A DNA stretch of 64,000 nucleotides, from NCBI GenBank assembly GCA_006538405.1, contig BJKQ01000011.1:1241501-1305500 (forward strand), given 5' to 3'. The notes under the pieces are model-generated. The model was not told the DNA's origin. It saw only the letters and a list, made by a program, of their open reading frames with translations, and made no database searches. This DNA comes from Hansfordia pulvinata (taxonomy: Eukaryota; Ascomycota; Sordariomycetes; Xylariales). This document shows positions 11,585-24,362 of this stretch, piece by piece; the first letter of the stretch is position 1, and each line of letters begins with the position of its first letter. Both the position numbers and the translations under genes were made by a program.

Positions 11585-13951
11585 ATGTCGAAGGCGGACG
11601 TCTCTGCACGCTTCACGACTTACTTGCGGAAAAGCTCAAAGCTCAAATGCTCCATCGGGGACTGCTCCCAGGAGATTGAGGGAAACCAGCTCAAGAGCCA
11701 CATCCAAGCTGCTCATCAGAGCGAACTGGCTGAGAAGGATGTCAACGCCCTAGCCGACGAAGTCAGGCAAAACGCAGAGAAGCCCCCTAGGATGTAAGTC
11801 ACGTGCCCAACCCACCCTGAATTGGCCCCTGAACTGTCTGGCTTATCCCCTTTCCAGCTCCCCGCAGGCCAGCTGGCCGAGCGCCCAGGCTCTTCGGGGC
11901 TCAACTCGGATGTGCCTTCCAATGTTGTCGATCCCGGCCAGGATGAATCGCGAGGCAGGGAAAAATCGGCTCTATCCACAAGTGCAAACCCCCCCAACCG
12001 GGCGTCTAGCGCCAGCCCGCACAAGAGGTCTCGTATTGTCCCATCCGCCGACCCAGACTTTACCCGCTCGCCTCAGGCGGGCAAAGGCAAGACACTGTGG
12101 ACGCCTGACAACCCGGCCCAGTCGGCCGCGCAGTCTCGGAAGCCGTCGAGGAACGAAAGGCAAGGACAGCGGCCGGCGCCAAGGCGGAACTCAGACCCAG
12201 TTGAGCCCGAGAGTGTGACGCAACTCATGAAGCAGCCAGAGACGCGCCCCATTAGCGAGGAGCAGCTGGTGACAGAAGTCAAAGGCATCTACGCGGGACT
12301 CGTCATGGTTGAGTCCAAATGCATTCAGGTCGACCAAGAGCAAGTCAAGAGCGAGTCGGCACTAAACGACGAGCAATGGAAAGCCCTCATTGCCCTTCAT
12401 CGCACTCTGCTACACGAACATCACGACTTCTTCCTGGCAAGCCAGCACCCGTCGGCAACCCCAGCCCTGCGGAGGCTCGCTACTAAGTACTGCATGCCCG
12501 CAAGGATGTGGCGACATGGCATCCACTCATTCCTGGAGCTCCTTAGGCAACGTCTGCCAGGATCGCTCGAACAGATGTTGAGTTTTATCTACCTGGCTTA
12601 CTCGATGATCTCTCTGTTGTACGAGACCGTTCCTGCCTTCGAAGAAACCTGGATAGAGTGCTTGGGAGACTTGGGAAGATACCGGTTAGTCTCGATGGAA
12701 TGCTGCGCTACTGTGCTGGAACTGACACACAGGACAACACATAGAATGGCTATCGAGGAAGACGATTTTAAGGAGCGTGAGACATGGACTCTGGTGTCAA
12801 GGGATTGGTACTCCAAGGCTTCGGACAAGGACCCCAAGGTTGGCAGACTATACCACCACTTGGCCATTCTAGCAAGGCCCGACATCTTGCAGCAGCTCTT
12901 CTACTACGCCAAGAGTCTCTGTGTCCCGGTACCATTCGAGTCGGCCCGGGAGTCCGTCTTGACGCTCTTCCACCCAATCATAAGGGGGATGCCGTCCAGC
13001 CGTTACAACCAAGTGGATGCCTTTTTTGTCAAGGCGCACGGCATGCTGTTCAGCAACAAGTTTGCCGAGGGATACCAAGAGACAATTGACTCCCTCCTGG
13101 ACGGCCTGGACGGCCACATCACTGAGAAGAACAAATCCTGGATGCAGCCAGGCTGCTACATGGCCATCGCCAACTGCTGCTCACTCATGTCTTACGGACA
13201 ACAGGCAAGTGTGATCGTTTACTCGCTGCGGCAGCACTGGGAGAGGAGCGAGGAGGAAAAGAAGAAGAAGAAGCAGAAAGAGAACGAACCCCTGGCGGCC
13301 GTTGCGCCCAGCGCGGAACAGCAGCAGGAAGCGGCCGAGGCAGAGCAGCAGGCAGCGGCCGTGGCGGAGCAGAGAGAAGCGGCCGCCACGCCCAGCATGG
13401 CAGCGCAGCGGGAGGCGGCATTCAAGCTATTCGTCAGAATGACGAGAATCGTCCTGGCTCGCAAGGACGACCCTCACGTACTTCCGTATCTTCACGTCCT
13501 GGCAGTCTTCTTGCGGCATCTGGCGCGCTGCCCCGACGCGATGAAGCGTCTGGAGGACCAGATTCCATGGGACGCAATCTCGGACATCCTGACAGAGCTG
13601 CTGCGCAGAGCACCTGCCGAGTCGCGCTTCCAGGATGAGAGTTTCCCGCACCAGCTTGAGGGGGAAGGCGGCGATGCCCGCCCGCTGCCGGAGGACTATG
13701 CTATGAGGGGCCTGCTGTGGGTAGGCGACGACGACTATCCCAAGGACTGGTTCGGGAACAAGAAGATTGCCCAAGACGAGAAGCTGCTGGAAAAGGCTTC
13801 GATGGCAAAGGAGCGTGAGGAGCGCATTCTTTGGATTTTCTTCCGGTTGATGGAAATGGGCTCCTGGTTGAACTACGACGCAGAGGCCCGGCAAATCACG
13901 CCCGGCAGCCCCTCTGCGGGCGCCCAGGACACAAACATGGCAGAAGCATGA
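11585..13951 (+). CDS. EST1/SMG7-like protein with N-terminal zinc-finger-like segment
   Basis: Exons are 11585-11793, 11858-12684 and 12745-13951. Residues 1-70 carry CSIGDC followed by HIQAAH, a C2H2-like pair. A low-complexity Ser/Pro/Arg linker follows. The central block (WKALIALHRTLLHEHHDFF to PARMWRHGIHSFLELLR, then GRYR-MAIEED and KASDKDPKVGRLYHHLAILARP) is the TPR-like EST1 core seen in fungal EST1 DNA/RNA-binding-domain proteins, which relate to telomerase or mRNA-decay adaptors. A Lys/Gln/Ala-rich insert (about 13250-13410) precedes a helical C-terminus. Intron 2 (12685-12744) is 60 nt and free of stops, so it reads through; it is called because removal restores GRYRMAIE. Across intron 1 the frame is off by one base, and one extra C in the run at 11860-11863 would restore it, giving 747 residues. 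Confidence 0.85.
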
Positions 13952-16900
13952 GAGTTGCAGAGTGCTACCCGGCTTAGCGAGACTGCTATTATAACCGTCG
14001 GTGTAGCGAATAATACCAGACCAATGGACCCACGCGAGCAGACAAGCGTTGATTGGTTAGGATACAAGTCCCGCTGCGATAATGTGACTTTGAGTAGACT
14101 ACAGAGTTGAGGATCTGCTGTGACCGGGAGCAACCATTCCTCGTGCAGGTACTGGATTCACGCCATTCGAGAAGAGCATTTGAAGGCAGGCAGATTGTCG
14201 CGGTGTTAACCCATAGGCTCCGAGAATCGCCCGCGCATGTCTTCTCAGTGACGATGGCTCTCGGGCCTCGACAACACGCGAGTGTCCAGCGCAAGCGCAG
14301 TCCCTGCGTCGGCCGACTCATCAGGGCAACGCATGTCGTAAAGGCTGGCCATTGAAGAACGAACGCCCCTTCGGTTTCCTCCCTTTTCTTCTTTCCTTAT
14401 CTCAGCCTTGCGTGGCGCTGTTTTCGCCCCGAGCGCACTTGGAGCGCCAGCACGTTACCCCTTTTTTTACCCCCTCTGCGAGCAACTTGCCAGGAGGCAC
14501 GTTCACCAGACGTGCCAGTGTTGCGCTCTGACCAACGGTCGCGGCGTGGGATGTCTGACGACGAGGCCCGGTCTCACGTTCTGGCGGCGTTGGTCAGGCC
14601 GCCGCTCTTGTTTTGGGGGTATTCTGATCAAAAAGCCACATGAAAGTGATCGGGGCGCTCTGTCTGGAACAAGGCATCTGAGGCGTCTGCAGGGATGAGA
14701 GGGGGTGGATGGAGGGGGGTGTGACCTGGCTTGTTTAAGGGACGGCAGCGAAACGTGGGCGACACGATGAGGTTTCTGCCTCCCTTGAGTGTTGAGTCGG
14801 ATCATGGAAGAGAGAGCCTCGTGGTCTCGAAGCAGCGCGGAAGAAGGTTGGAGGGTCAGGCTGATGATAGCTTGAACGGGTGGCCAACTCCAACCGTCCC
14901 CCCCCACCCCTCTGCCTGCGACTGACTTGGCATGGAACAGCACAAGACGTCCGCAGGTGTATCGGGGCCGAGGCGGAGAGGACTCGCACGAGATACCACG
15001 AGTAACTTGGTGTGGCCCCCCGCCTCGGACACTACCTACGGACAACCTGGACCCTCTTCTCTTCCTCCCTCGAATCGTAACTATCTACGCGTGCGCGGGC
15101 GGACGAACTATTGATCTGAGCGCAACCTTGGGGGCAGGGATCAATGACGCCCGTGTACTCGTATCAGCTTGGGATTGCCTTGCCTTCAAGGCATGCATGT
15201 ACCTGTTGTATACGAGTACCTACGGTACCTTTCATGTGCTTTAACATCCATATCCGTACGTGCGTCCGTATGATGCTCTTGTGGAGTATATGGTGCTCGG
15301 ACGAGTGAGTATATGGGCAGGTACGTTAGGTTAACTCCTGCTTGGAATACCCCGGCGGGCGCAAGGCGTGAGGCCTCTGCGACAGGATGCCAATGCCTAC
15401 CTACCCACCCAGCTGCCTCGCCTATCAAGCCTTGCCACCCTTTCATGTCCGGTGAGCGGCTGGCAAGATTGCGCCGTGAGCTGGTACGACGCCAATTGGC
15501 ATTTCCGGACCCCCGCCCGCCTCCTCCCCCTTCAGGGTATTCTTTTTCTTTGTCGTCCCACCCACGTTACGGAGGAGGGAGGAATGTGATATCCAAGCCC
15601 GAAACTCCGGAGGACGCCTGGACAGCAATCGAGGCTGGCGGCGTGCAGTGCAGTGTAGTGCAGCGCCGTGCCGTGCCGTGCCGTGCTGTACCGTGCCGCA
15701 GCGGGGATAGACTTGCGAGTATACGTGTAAGTGACCGTGGCAGATCGGCCATGTAGGTGGTAGGCGTGGTTGGGTACCTGAGACTACCCAATCGGTAAGG
15801 TGATACCTACGTGGTATTGACTTACATGAGATAAGTCAGCGTGGTTCGCAGGCAGAATGGGCCTCACTGATGTTAGTAAGTATAATGTGCTCCCCCGCCT
15901 TCGCCCCCCCCCCCCCCCCACTTCCTAATAGATCTGTTATCATAACCACGTCAAAGGGTGTCCCAGTCCTAACAAGGACACGGCAGGTCTCAACGGACAG
16001 ACGGCAGAGGAGGCAAGCTGCCAATTCAATTGGAATTGTTCACGCAGGCCGCCGCCAGCCGCGGGATGGCGCGGGTAACTAATTCGACCACCCGCCACCC
16101 CCGCGTCCACGTCCCTCTCGCCGTCGCCATTGCCGCGCCAGAAAAGCTACGATGCAGTGCAGAGTGCAGATGGCCCGCCCTCGCGCGCATGTCTGGGCAT
16201 CCAGCTGTCACGATCTCAGACCAGCAGATCGGGGGGCTCAGACGCCAAGGCGACACTGGAGCCTCTCTTCCAGTCAACTCTTACGTCAAGAGGAGGGGGG
16301 GGCAGATATCAGGATTTGGAGAGCCTTCTCAATGGCAAGACGGCAAGCGGCCGCTGCCTCAATGAAATGACGCAATGGGCGCCCTTTTTCCTGATCGCCT
16401 TTGAGCTGTGTGGGATTTCAGCCGTCGTGAGACGCGTCCATGTGTGCGGCTCAAAGGGGACTTTGGTCAACATCCTACCTAAGGTACTTAATCAACCCCC
16501 TGAGAGTCATTAGGGCTGAGAGTTTGATGTTGAGAAGCTACTGGCCTGTCTGTCTGCCCGCTTCCCCCCTCCGAAAGTTGCTGCTCAGAGGGGGGGGGGG
16601 GATGAGCAGCCGCCAATGCCCTTCTCCCCCGCCCGCGCGCACTCTCGCGCCTCTTACGCGGTGGTTCCCCCGAGACGACGAGAGCGAGTGTAAGCTCCTG
16701 CGAGGAACCTTGATTACGGTCTGGCTCGGAAAGAGTCATGAGCCCACCCTCTCCGAGTCGAGTGGTCCGCGTGGCCCCAGTTGAAGGGTGGGGGAAGGAG
16801 CCCAGAGTCACGCGGCTCGCGCGTGTAAGCCCGTCCCATCTTGCCATGACGATGGGGGAGGGTGTGCCCGCAAAAGGGTTGTATGTGGATGGGGTTTGAG

Positions 16901-19900
16901 TGAGAATGGGAGAGAGAGGTCGAGAGAGGTCGAGAGACAGATGAGGGCAACGAATATAGAGAGGGCTGGAGATCGAATGGAGCATGACTTCGGGGCTGCA
17001 GCCCCCTGGGACGCGGCATCAGGGCGACCGTTCGGAACAGAGCAGCTGCTCCTTCGTCATCCGGGCGCGTGTCTGAGCGCAGACCAAGGCCAATTGACTT
17101 GCCGGGCCAGGCACCGAGTGCGACGCAAGAGGCCTGGGGCACCATCTAGTGCGGCTGTGTGTTTCGCTCTGACAGGATGCCTCGTCTGCTGCCGAGCAGC
17201 TGCGTCGAGATGGTGGTGGTGGTAGTGGTGGTGGTGGTAGTGGTGGTCATTGTCGTCGTCGTCATGGGGTGATAGCAGTGGCCGTGGACGAGACCCTCTC
17301 TCTGCTCGTTCCTTATGCCGAGGCCATGCGCACCTAAAGTCAGTGGCGATGTCTGTATTTCTGACGCTGACGAGCTTCGTCGCCCGGCTGCTTACGGCAG
17401 AGCAAAGCCGGAGTGCAGACGGCAGAAGCTGGGCTGGATCACTCCTGCGATCCCCCAGCAGCCATTCCCTCCCCCCTATCAGATCCTGCACGTGTCGCAC
17501 TCTGAGCTGCTCGCATTGCCTGGTGAGGGGAAATAAGCTTAATCATCAGCTGCGCTTCGCGAGGCTCGCTCGCTCGGTCCGGCGGGGAGAGAGGCTTGCT
17601 CACCGACGGTTTTTCCTGGTAGCTCTCGGGTGAGCGGCGCCCTATTGCCGGCTCTTTCGACGCGGAGATCCGGGCTGTGTGGAATCCCGAGGCATCAAGG
17701 CTGCGTGGGCGCTGACCTCGACGAATTGCCCCATGGAGAGCGACCCGCAGACAGGACGTGTCACGCCTCGGTGATGCTGGAAGACAAGAAGTGGGGGGGA
17801 GAAAGTGCTGTTAGGTGGCTGACGTTGGGGAGTGAATCCGTATATCGACCACGGGGTGACTTCTTTCGACACGTTGTGGGAAGGGGTCATACGGACCGCC
17901 ACTTTGAGCGCCCGGCGATACTTTTTCTCAGGTCCATAAGGTGACGCTCAAGATTGTTCTTACGAGTGAGTGAACCAAGAGCGTCAGCTGAAGCAGCTCA
18001 GCCTTGGGCCTGGGGATCACGCCACGCTGAGCTTTATCGGGAGAAGAGAAGAGGAGACAGTGGCTGATTATCAATGGAAATTAGCAGAGATAGTCCGACT
18101 GTCCATTGAGAGCCCCCTACCGCGATACACTGGCGTGGCGGACGGGGGCCTCACCACGGCGGCCGGGCGGACAACAAGGACGGACACCCCGCACGGCCCG
18201 GCGCAAGGCTGTGCGTCCTATCGTCCCGGAAAGATCGCCAATACAGATACTCGTACGAGTAGGTACATGTAGTCAGTCCCACTGCGCTCCAGTGCGGCCG
18301 ACGGCCCGGGCCTGGTCAGGAACCGTGCCCAGTCAGCATCGTGGCTACCTGCCTGCCCGGACGGTGGGAGCAGAGCGCGGGATGTATTCCTATGCCCGGT
18401 GCTCCAAGTTCCGGCTTCATCCTGCTCCGTCCGAGTGCAGTGCCCCCTGAGAGCCGTCCGGGTGCCCACCGTAGAGCAGGCGGGAGCCAACAGTCACTGC
18501 ATGCATCACCTGCCTGCGCCCAGCCGCGTGCCTGGCATACAAAGCTGCTCTGCCCTGCTCATATGAGAGCGGGGCTGCGGGCAGGCATATGCGTAACGTG
18601 TGACGGAGCCGTCATCTCCATACGAGCAGACAGGGTGAGAGAGAAGCCTGGTGTGCCCGTGTCTCGATGCCGTCGCGCCACCAAGCGATCAGCTCGAGCC
18701 AGGCGAGACCGGTCTAACCGCTCTCCACGCAGACTCACCTTACCTTACTTTACTCACATAGTCGTGGTGCAGTGCAGCGTTGCGCTGGACCGGGGGGACA
18801 CGCGCATCGCGGCGCGGTTCGCGGCAATTCCTCCTCCAACCCCCGGGAGGCGGGACTCTACGAGTATATCCCCCCTCCCAAATCTGCCGCTCTCACTCGC
18901 TCATTCTTGCCTGTTGCATACATGTGTGCATGCAACCATGTAACGTCGTCGCTCGATCAGGAAGCCGGGACCTCAGTCTTCAGACTAGATGCCCTAGTCA
19001 GATGAAAGGTCCGGTTCTATCGAGGTCCAGCGTCACAACAACAGCCGGTCCCAGATTGGAAGTGCCCGTTGAACGCTGCATGCCCGTCAGAGGCCCTCCC
19101 TGGCTTCGTAGAGCAGAGAGGAATACAGGTTAGGTAGGAAGCGGGTGGGGGGAGGATTGACGTCTAGAACACTTCTGGTGACAGACTGCAACGTGTTTTG
19201 AATACATCCGGGCACTGCAATGTCTTGTTTGCAAGGTGCCCCGAGTCAAACAGCCGAGTATATCAGATAGGGCCCTGCTGTTGCCTCTTTTCTCCGAAAG
19301 TGCGAACCCGAGACAATTGGAGGCGTGGCAGCCTGACCCAGGTCTTTCCTTTGCCTTGCCCTTTTCCCCTTTTCTCCTCCTATCACTGAGACCTCCAACG
19401 GGCTTCCCCTTGGTGGCACACATGGCATTGCGTCTTCTGTCGAAACAGGGCAACAATTGGAGAAACGTGCTCAATACTTCCATGCGTCTCCCGCACGTGT
19501 GCCATGTGCTCTGAGTCTGAGCTGTCTCGACTCATACAACACGCGCCCCCCGTCTCTGGCCACGTGTGATATCATAAGCGCTGAGCGTTGCCGCCTTGAG
19601 CCGTCACCACAGTCCCCGCGCGCGGCTCAGCCGACCTGGCGACTCTTTCTAATCACTGCCCCTTTCGCTCTTCCCTTTTCTTCCATTTCACCTGCAGAGA
19701 GTCCCGATCGAAGCTCTCTCACGGGCGTTTTCGGAGCCGAGTCAATAGGTGTTGAGACAACCGGTTTTCTCGAGCCCGACTCTTCGTCGTGACCCTTCTG
19801 GGTACAAGAAAGGAGGGAAAGCTATCAAAGGGCCAACCGCTCGCTCATGCGGCTGCACCTACAAGTCACTCCCCAGGAACAGGTACATGCTCCTCGGAGA

Positions 19901-22268
19901 CAGCCACGACGCAGACGACATGGCGGTACCGGAGCGGCGAGTCACTCGCATGCAGGGCTTCCCGAGCGGCCGGGCGACCCCATCTGCCCCCTTCTCCATC
20001 CTATAGGTCGAGCCACCCTGTCGGCGCCGCTTCCATGCCGGGGACGTATCCGTCGGGGAGCCGATTAAGGATCGTTGCGTGCGGGTGAGACGGGATTGTG
20101 CGGGTGAGCCTGCTGCACGTTTTGTTGCCTTATTACTGGATCGCCATCGCACACACAACCCTACCCGCGGCCAGTCTCCCGGGGCCCCAATGATACTCCC
20201 ACCCCTTCTCCCTAGGCAGGCGACAGTAAGGTTGTAGGAGGTCAACGGGTGCAAGATGGGAACACCCCCTCTCACCCCCCCTACTGAAGGACTGGACGTA
20301 GGTACACCTAGCCATGCCTATACCTACTCTCTATGCTAAGTCCACTGGGCAGGGGATGGTACTCAACGTTGCCCGCGGAAGGCTGCAGATAGCCTTTGCG
20401 TGGCTGGTCAAGAGTGGGAAGCGGAGTAGGACCTCCCCTCCCGCCTTCAGCGCCGCCGATATCCGTACAGCGAGGCTTTGCGGAAGTCCGGGGCTGGTTC
20501 TGACGTGTCCTGAGGCGTGCTTGGGTTCTCTTCCCCCCTCCCCCCCTTTTTTTTCCATTTTCTCTCCTCTACCTATCCTCCACCCGGAGAGGATTGTCGG
20601 CTGTTGCCCTTTTTCATATCGGGGGGTTCCTTCGCGCCCCTAGAAGATCCGGTTCTCGCTCTGCTCTTTGGGTTTCCTCTTGCCCAGCTCGACCTGTTGC
20701 CTGCGCTTAGTATTCTTCGTTATCTGGGCTGAGTCCGTGAAGAGAACCCCAATCTAAAGCAACACGGTCCCGCCTGCGACACCACCAAACGAGAAGAAAG
20801 CGGAACCGTGGCCATCCTGCGCTCGACACCTACCAGCCGCGCTCCCCTCCCTACCCTCCGGCTCCGGGCGTACCGCCTGCTGAGTGTCTCCAGCGAGTGA
20901 TGTTTGCGAGCCCGGACAGCCCGCGTTGACCGGAACAAAGTCATACCCTGTGTCCCCCCTTGCTATTGCAAGGCGGAGCTCAAGAGTTACTGAAAGCTGA
21001 ACGTTGTGCTCTCGAGCCAAAGCAGCGACACTGAGCCGAGCCGACCAAAAAGCCCACCCTTCCTATCGACACAGACCATTCCGAGCCTACGATCCGAGAC
21101 CGCCTGTTCCATCGTCCTGGACTGTGACACCACGTCACGTCCCACCCACCCGACGTCGGATACGCAACGGCTGCGAGGCGTTGCCGGCTGGTGTGCCGTA
21201 GGCGCCGCCGGACTGGGGCGGGGGTGGGGGGTCGACAGGGGAGTGCCGCGGCTTCCATCCACGCCTCGAGAATAAGGTGAGATGCTTGCTCTGCGTATGT
21301 CTTTAGAGTATATCAGGGACAACCTGCTGCTCTTTCCCGTCCCGATATTCTCTCATACGACGAGTCATAACCCGCGAGACTAGCGAAGACCGGGAAAGCG
21401 AGCCGAGGAAACCTTGGGCCTCTGTCACAGTAGGCGGCGACGCAAGGGGACGCAATCGAGCGGACCGACCGAGGACTTGCTTACATGCAAAGGTTGTCAA
21501 GACACTACAAAGAGGCATGTTTCCGCGTGGGGATCGCTCTTATGCTCTGTGCAAAGCGACGTGTAGAACGCATGCTGTGATCACTTGATCCCACGGCTGG
21601 GCGTTCAATGTATCCTTGTAGCCTGGCGCGCCGTCGCTCAAACGAATTGTGGCAGCAATACCGCAACCTGCCATCTTGATGAGATGCTTGAGTGATACAG
21701 AGGGTGTGGTCGTGCATCGTCTGCGTGGGAGACAAAGCATTGTTCGCCGGCTGACGAATGCACGTGATTGCTTTGTCGTCTTGGTTCTTCGTGCATACAG
21801 CACTGTATTAGCATATTAGCTCCAGCTCATAGTTATATCTCCCGAAGAGAGCGGCCGGGCTCTCGGTGTGCGCATGGAGGGTGTCGATTAAAGACGAAAA
21901 AATGGAAACACTGACGGTGCTGGGAGGTGGGAAGGAGGCGGTGCAACGCTCAACCGCAACAGCTTCGCGGCGTGACTCATCTTTACGCTGTAGCGGGGGC
22001 CTGCGACGGTGTACCTTACCTAGCCGCCAACCTGCCGTCATAGAAAAGAGAGGCAGCAAGCAGCGAATGCCCTCGCTCCATGTCCTATGTCGATGTTCCC
22101 GAATCAGAGGCTACATTGTACACGCGTAGGTACCCGTATCACTACCTGCATCAGCCTGGATACTTCATCTCTCTCTCGACGGAGTGGCCAATTGCCACCA
22201 ACTACAACGCACCCGGAGGTGACGAGGACGACAACACGACGAAAACAGCGTCAAGGGCACAGCCCAGA
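13952..22268. other. Gene-free interval, about 8.3 kb
   Basis: No supported gene on either strand. It holds a C16 run (15904-15919), a G12 run (16590-16601), a CCGTG-type pentamer patch (about 15660-15697), a GGT/GTC triplet patch (about 17209-17263) and six TACTCGTA-type octamers (15156, 15211, 18248, 18254, 18859 and a variant context near 15715). Base composition stays GC-rich, with no sign of an AT-rich RIP-degraded transposon block. The RNA cyclase promoter should lie at the right end. Confidence 0.55.
15904..15919. repeat. Poly-C tract, 16 bases
   Basis: An uninterrupted C run in gene-free DNA. Confidence 0.95.
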
Positions 22269-23891
22269 ATGGGCGCCAACAAGAACTCGGTCGACGTCGA
22301 GATTGACGGGCGCACGGGCGAGGGCGGCGGGCAGCTGGTCCGCATCGCGTGCGCCCTGGCCGCCGCCACCTCGCAGTCGCTCCGCGTCCACCACATCCGC
22401 GGCCGGCGAGGCAACGGCACCCGCGGCGGAGGTATGTTTTTTTTCTCTCTCTCTCGCTCTACGACAGGAACCCACTTGCTTACTTCATCGGGGTCAAAGG
22501 CCTCAAGTCGCAGCACCTGACGGCCATCCGGTACCTGGCCGAGGCGACTGGCGCCGACGTCGAGGGGCTCGAGATCGGCAGCCCCACGCTGACCTTCCGC
22601 CCCCGGCGCCGCCCGAGCGAGCTGTTCTCCTCGATCAACGAGGATAACAACAACAACAACGGCGGCAACCCCAAGAGCAGAGTCATCACCATCGCCGCCG
22701 ACAGCGCCGCCGCCAGCGCCATGCTCATCCTCCAGGCCGTCCTGCCCTTCCTCCTGCTGGCGGGGGGAGTCGCCGCCGGCGGCGCGACGGCAGCAGCGAC
22801 GGCGACGGCGGCGACGACGACGACGAGGAAGACACGATCGACCTGCGCATCCTCGGCGGCACAAACGTCTCCTTCTCCCCCTCGTACGAGTACCTCGACC
22901 AGGTCCTGCTCCCCGCGCTGCGCGACCGCTTCGGCCTCGCCGCCCACCCCTCCCTCGAGGCCCGCGGCTGGTCCCAGGGCCCCACCGCCGGCAGCAGGGG
23001 CGCCGTCCGCCTGCGCTTTCGGCCCTGCCGCCGGGTCGGGCGCTCGAGCCGCAGCTCCGGCCCCGGAAGCCGACGACGACGACGAAGGCGCCGGCCCCCG
23101 CCGTCATCGGGAGGGTCGACGCCAGCGTCGTCGCGCACCCGCCCGCCCTGCGCGACGCCCTGCAGCGCGCCCTCGCGGCCGACGCCGAGGCGCTGTTCCC
23201 CGGGCCGAGGTCCGCTTCCCCGTCGTCGAGGACAGCGGGCACGAGGCGCGCCTGTACGTGCTTCTGGTGGCGCATGAGGCGGAGGACGCCGAGGGCGGCG
23301 GGCAACACCGTCGGCGCTGGGGGCGCGACTACCTCAAAGGCAGCGCGGGCCGCGGCGACGGCGGCGGCGGAAGAGTCGGCTGGGTCCCAGAGGCCACCAG
23401 GGCGAGGGGAATAGGAAGAAGAAGAAAGGGAAGTCGGCGGAGGAGACGGCGCCCGAGACCATAGCCCGGGACATCTCGTGGGACCTCTGCGAGGGCCTGC
23501 AGCGGGACGAGGTGCTCGCGGCCGGGACGGGGACGGGCACCTGCTGGACCAGCTCGTCGTCTTCCAGGCCGTGGCCCGGGGCACCACGTCGTTCCGGCAC
23601 GAGGCGCGGCAGGAGGAGGCGGGCGAGGAGCTCGCGGGGAGGATGGGCGCTGTTGGTTTAGGGGAGGAAGGTGGGCAGAGAATCGTTTCTGATCTGGACC
23701 TGGGGGCGGGACCGGAGACGGTAGTGAGGCCCGAAGTGAGGATGAGGAGGGACAAGGACACGCTGGAGCCGTTCGGCGAGGGGTCGCTGCACGCCAGGAC
23801 CGCCCGGTGGGTGGCCAGCGAGATGCTGCCGGCGGCCAAGTGGTATAACGACGGCACCATATGCGAGGGGGCCGGTGTTGTGGGGATCTGA
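22269..23891 (+). CDS. rtcA: RNA 3'-terminal phosphate cyclase (RtcA family), five apparent frameshifts
   Basis: The family converts RNA 3'-phosphate ends to 2',3'-cyclic phosphates using ATP. Exon 1 (22269-22431) encodes VEIDGRTGEGGGQLVRIA. The intron (22432-22499) joins GGG to LKSQHLTAIRYLAE. These GEGGGQ and QHL motifs identify RtcA rather than the Rcl1 ribosome factor. The rest of exon 2 needs frame changes: LPFLLLAGG; then GGTNVSFSPSYEYLDQ; then ALEPQLRP to VDASVVAHPPALRDALQRAL; then FPVVEDSGHEARLYVLLVAH; then AEETAPETIARDISWDL; then HLLDQLVVFQAVARG to GSLHARTARWV. Each step is one base short. With five bases added the frame runs to the stop at 23889-23891, about 519 residues. It is either an intact gene with assembly undercalls or a pseudogene; the first is favoured. 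Confidence 0.85.
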
Positions 23892-24362
23892 TGTACTCAT
23901 GGCCTAAGCTGGTTTCTGGGCAGTCGAGTCTTGCCTGTGGATAACCATTTGGGGGTCCTATACGCGCAGAAGCTTGTCTTCTGTCATCTGCGTCTCAGTG
24001 CCCTTTCCCCCTCCCTCTCGAGGTTCTCCTCGAGGTTCTCCGCCAGTGTACGCCTAGTGTGCCCTCTGCCCATCTATGCCTCTGCTCGCTACAACACCAT
24101 TATGTAAGCGGGGCCTCTCCCAGTGATCTCTCGTGACTGCCTCACGCGGGTAGCGCTCATGCACATCTGAAAGGCGGAACAGCAAATGCAAATCGAAATT
24201 AGCTGGATTGCCTGAGAGAGTCTCACAGTACGTAAGGAGAAGCGAGGCTTCCATTGTGTCAAGCAAGGCAAAAGCAAAGGCAGCCTCGCTTCTGACAACG
24301 CCCACTGCTCCTTCATGGTATAGCCATGATATACAAGAAACTCGGAAACCTCAATACCTCCC
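23892..24362. other. Intergenic, convergent 3' ends
   Basis: A 471-bp gap between the RNA cyclase and the minus-strand gene that ends at 24363. No further gene seen. Confidence 0.6.

Noticed and set aside
22202..23860. 552-codon minus-strand open frame
   Set aside because: It is antisense to the RNA cyclase, composed of Arg/Gly/Ser/Pro low complexity, and is a by-product of GC-rich codon use.
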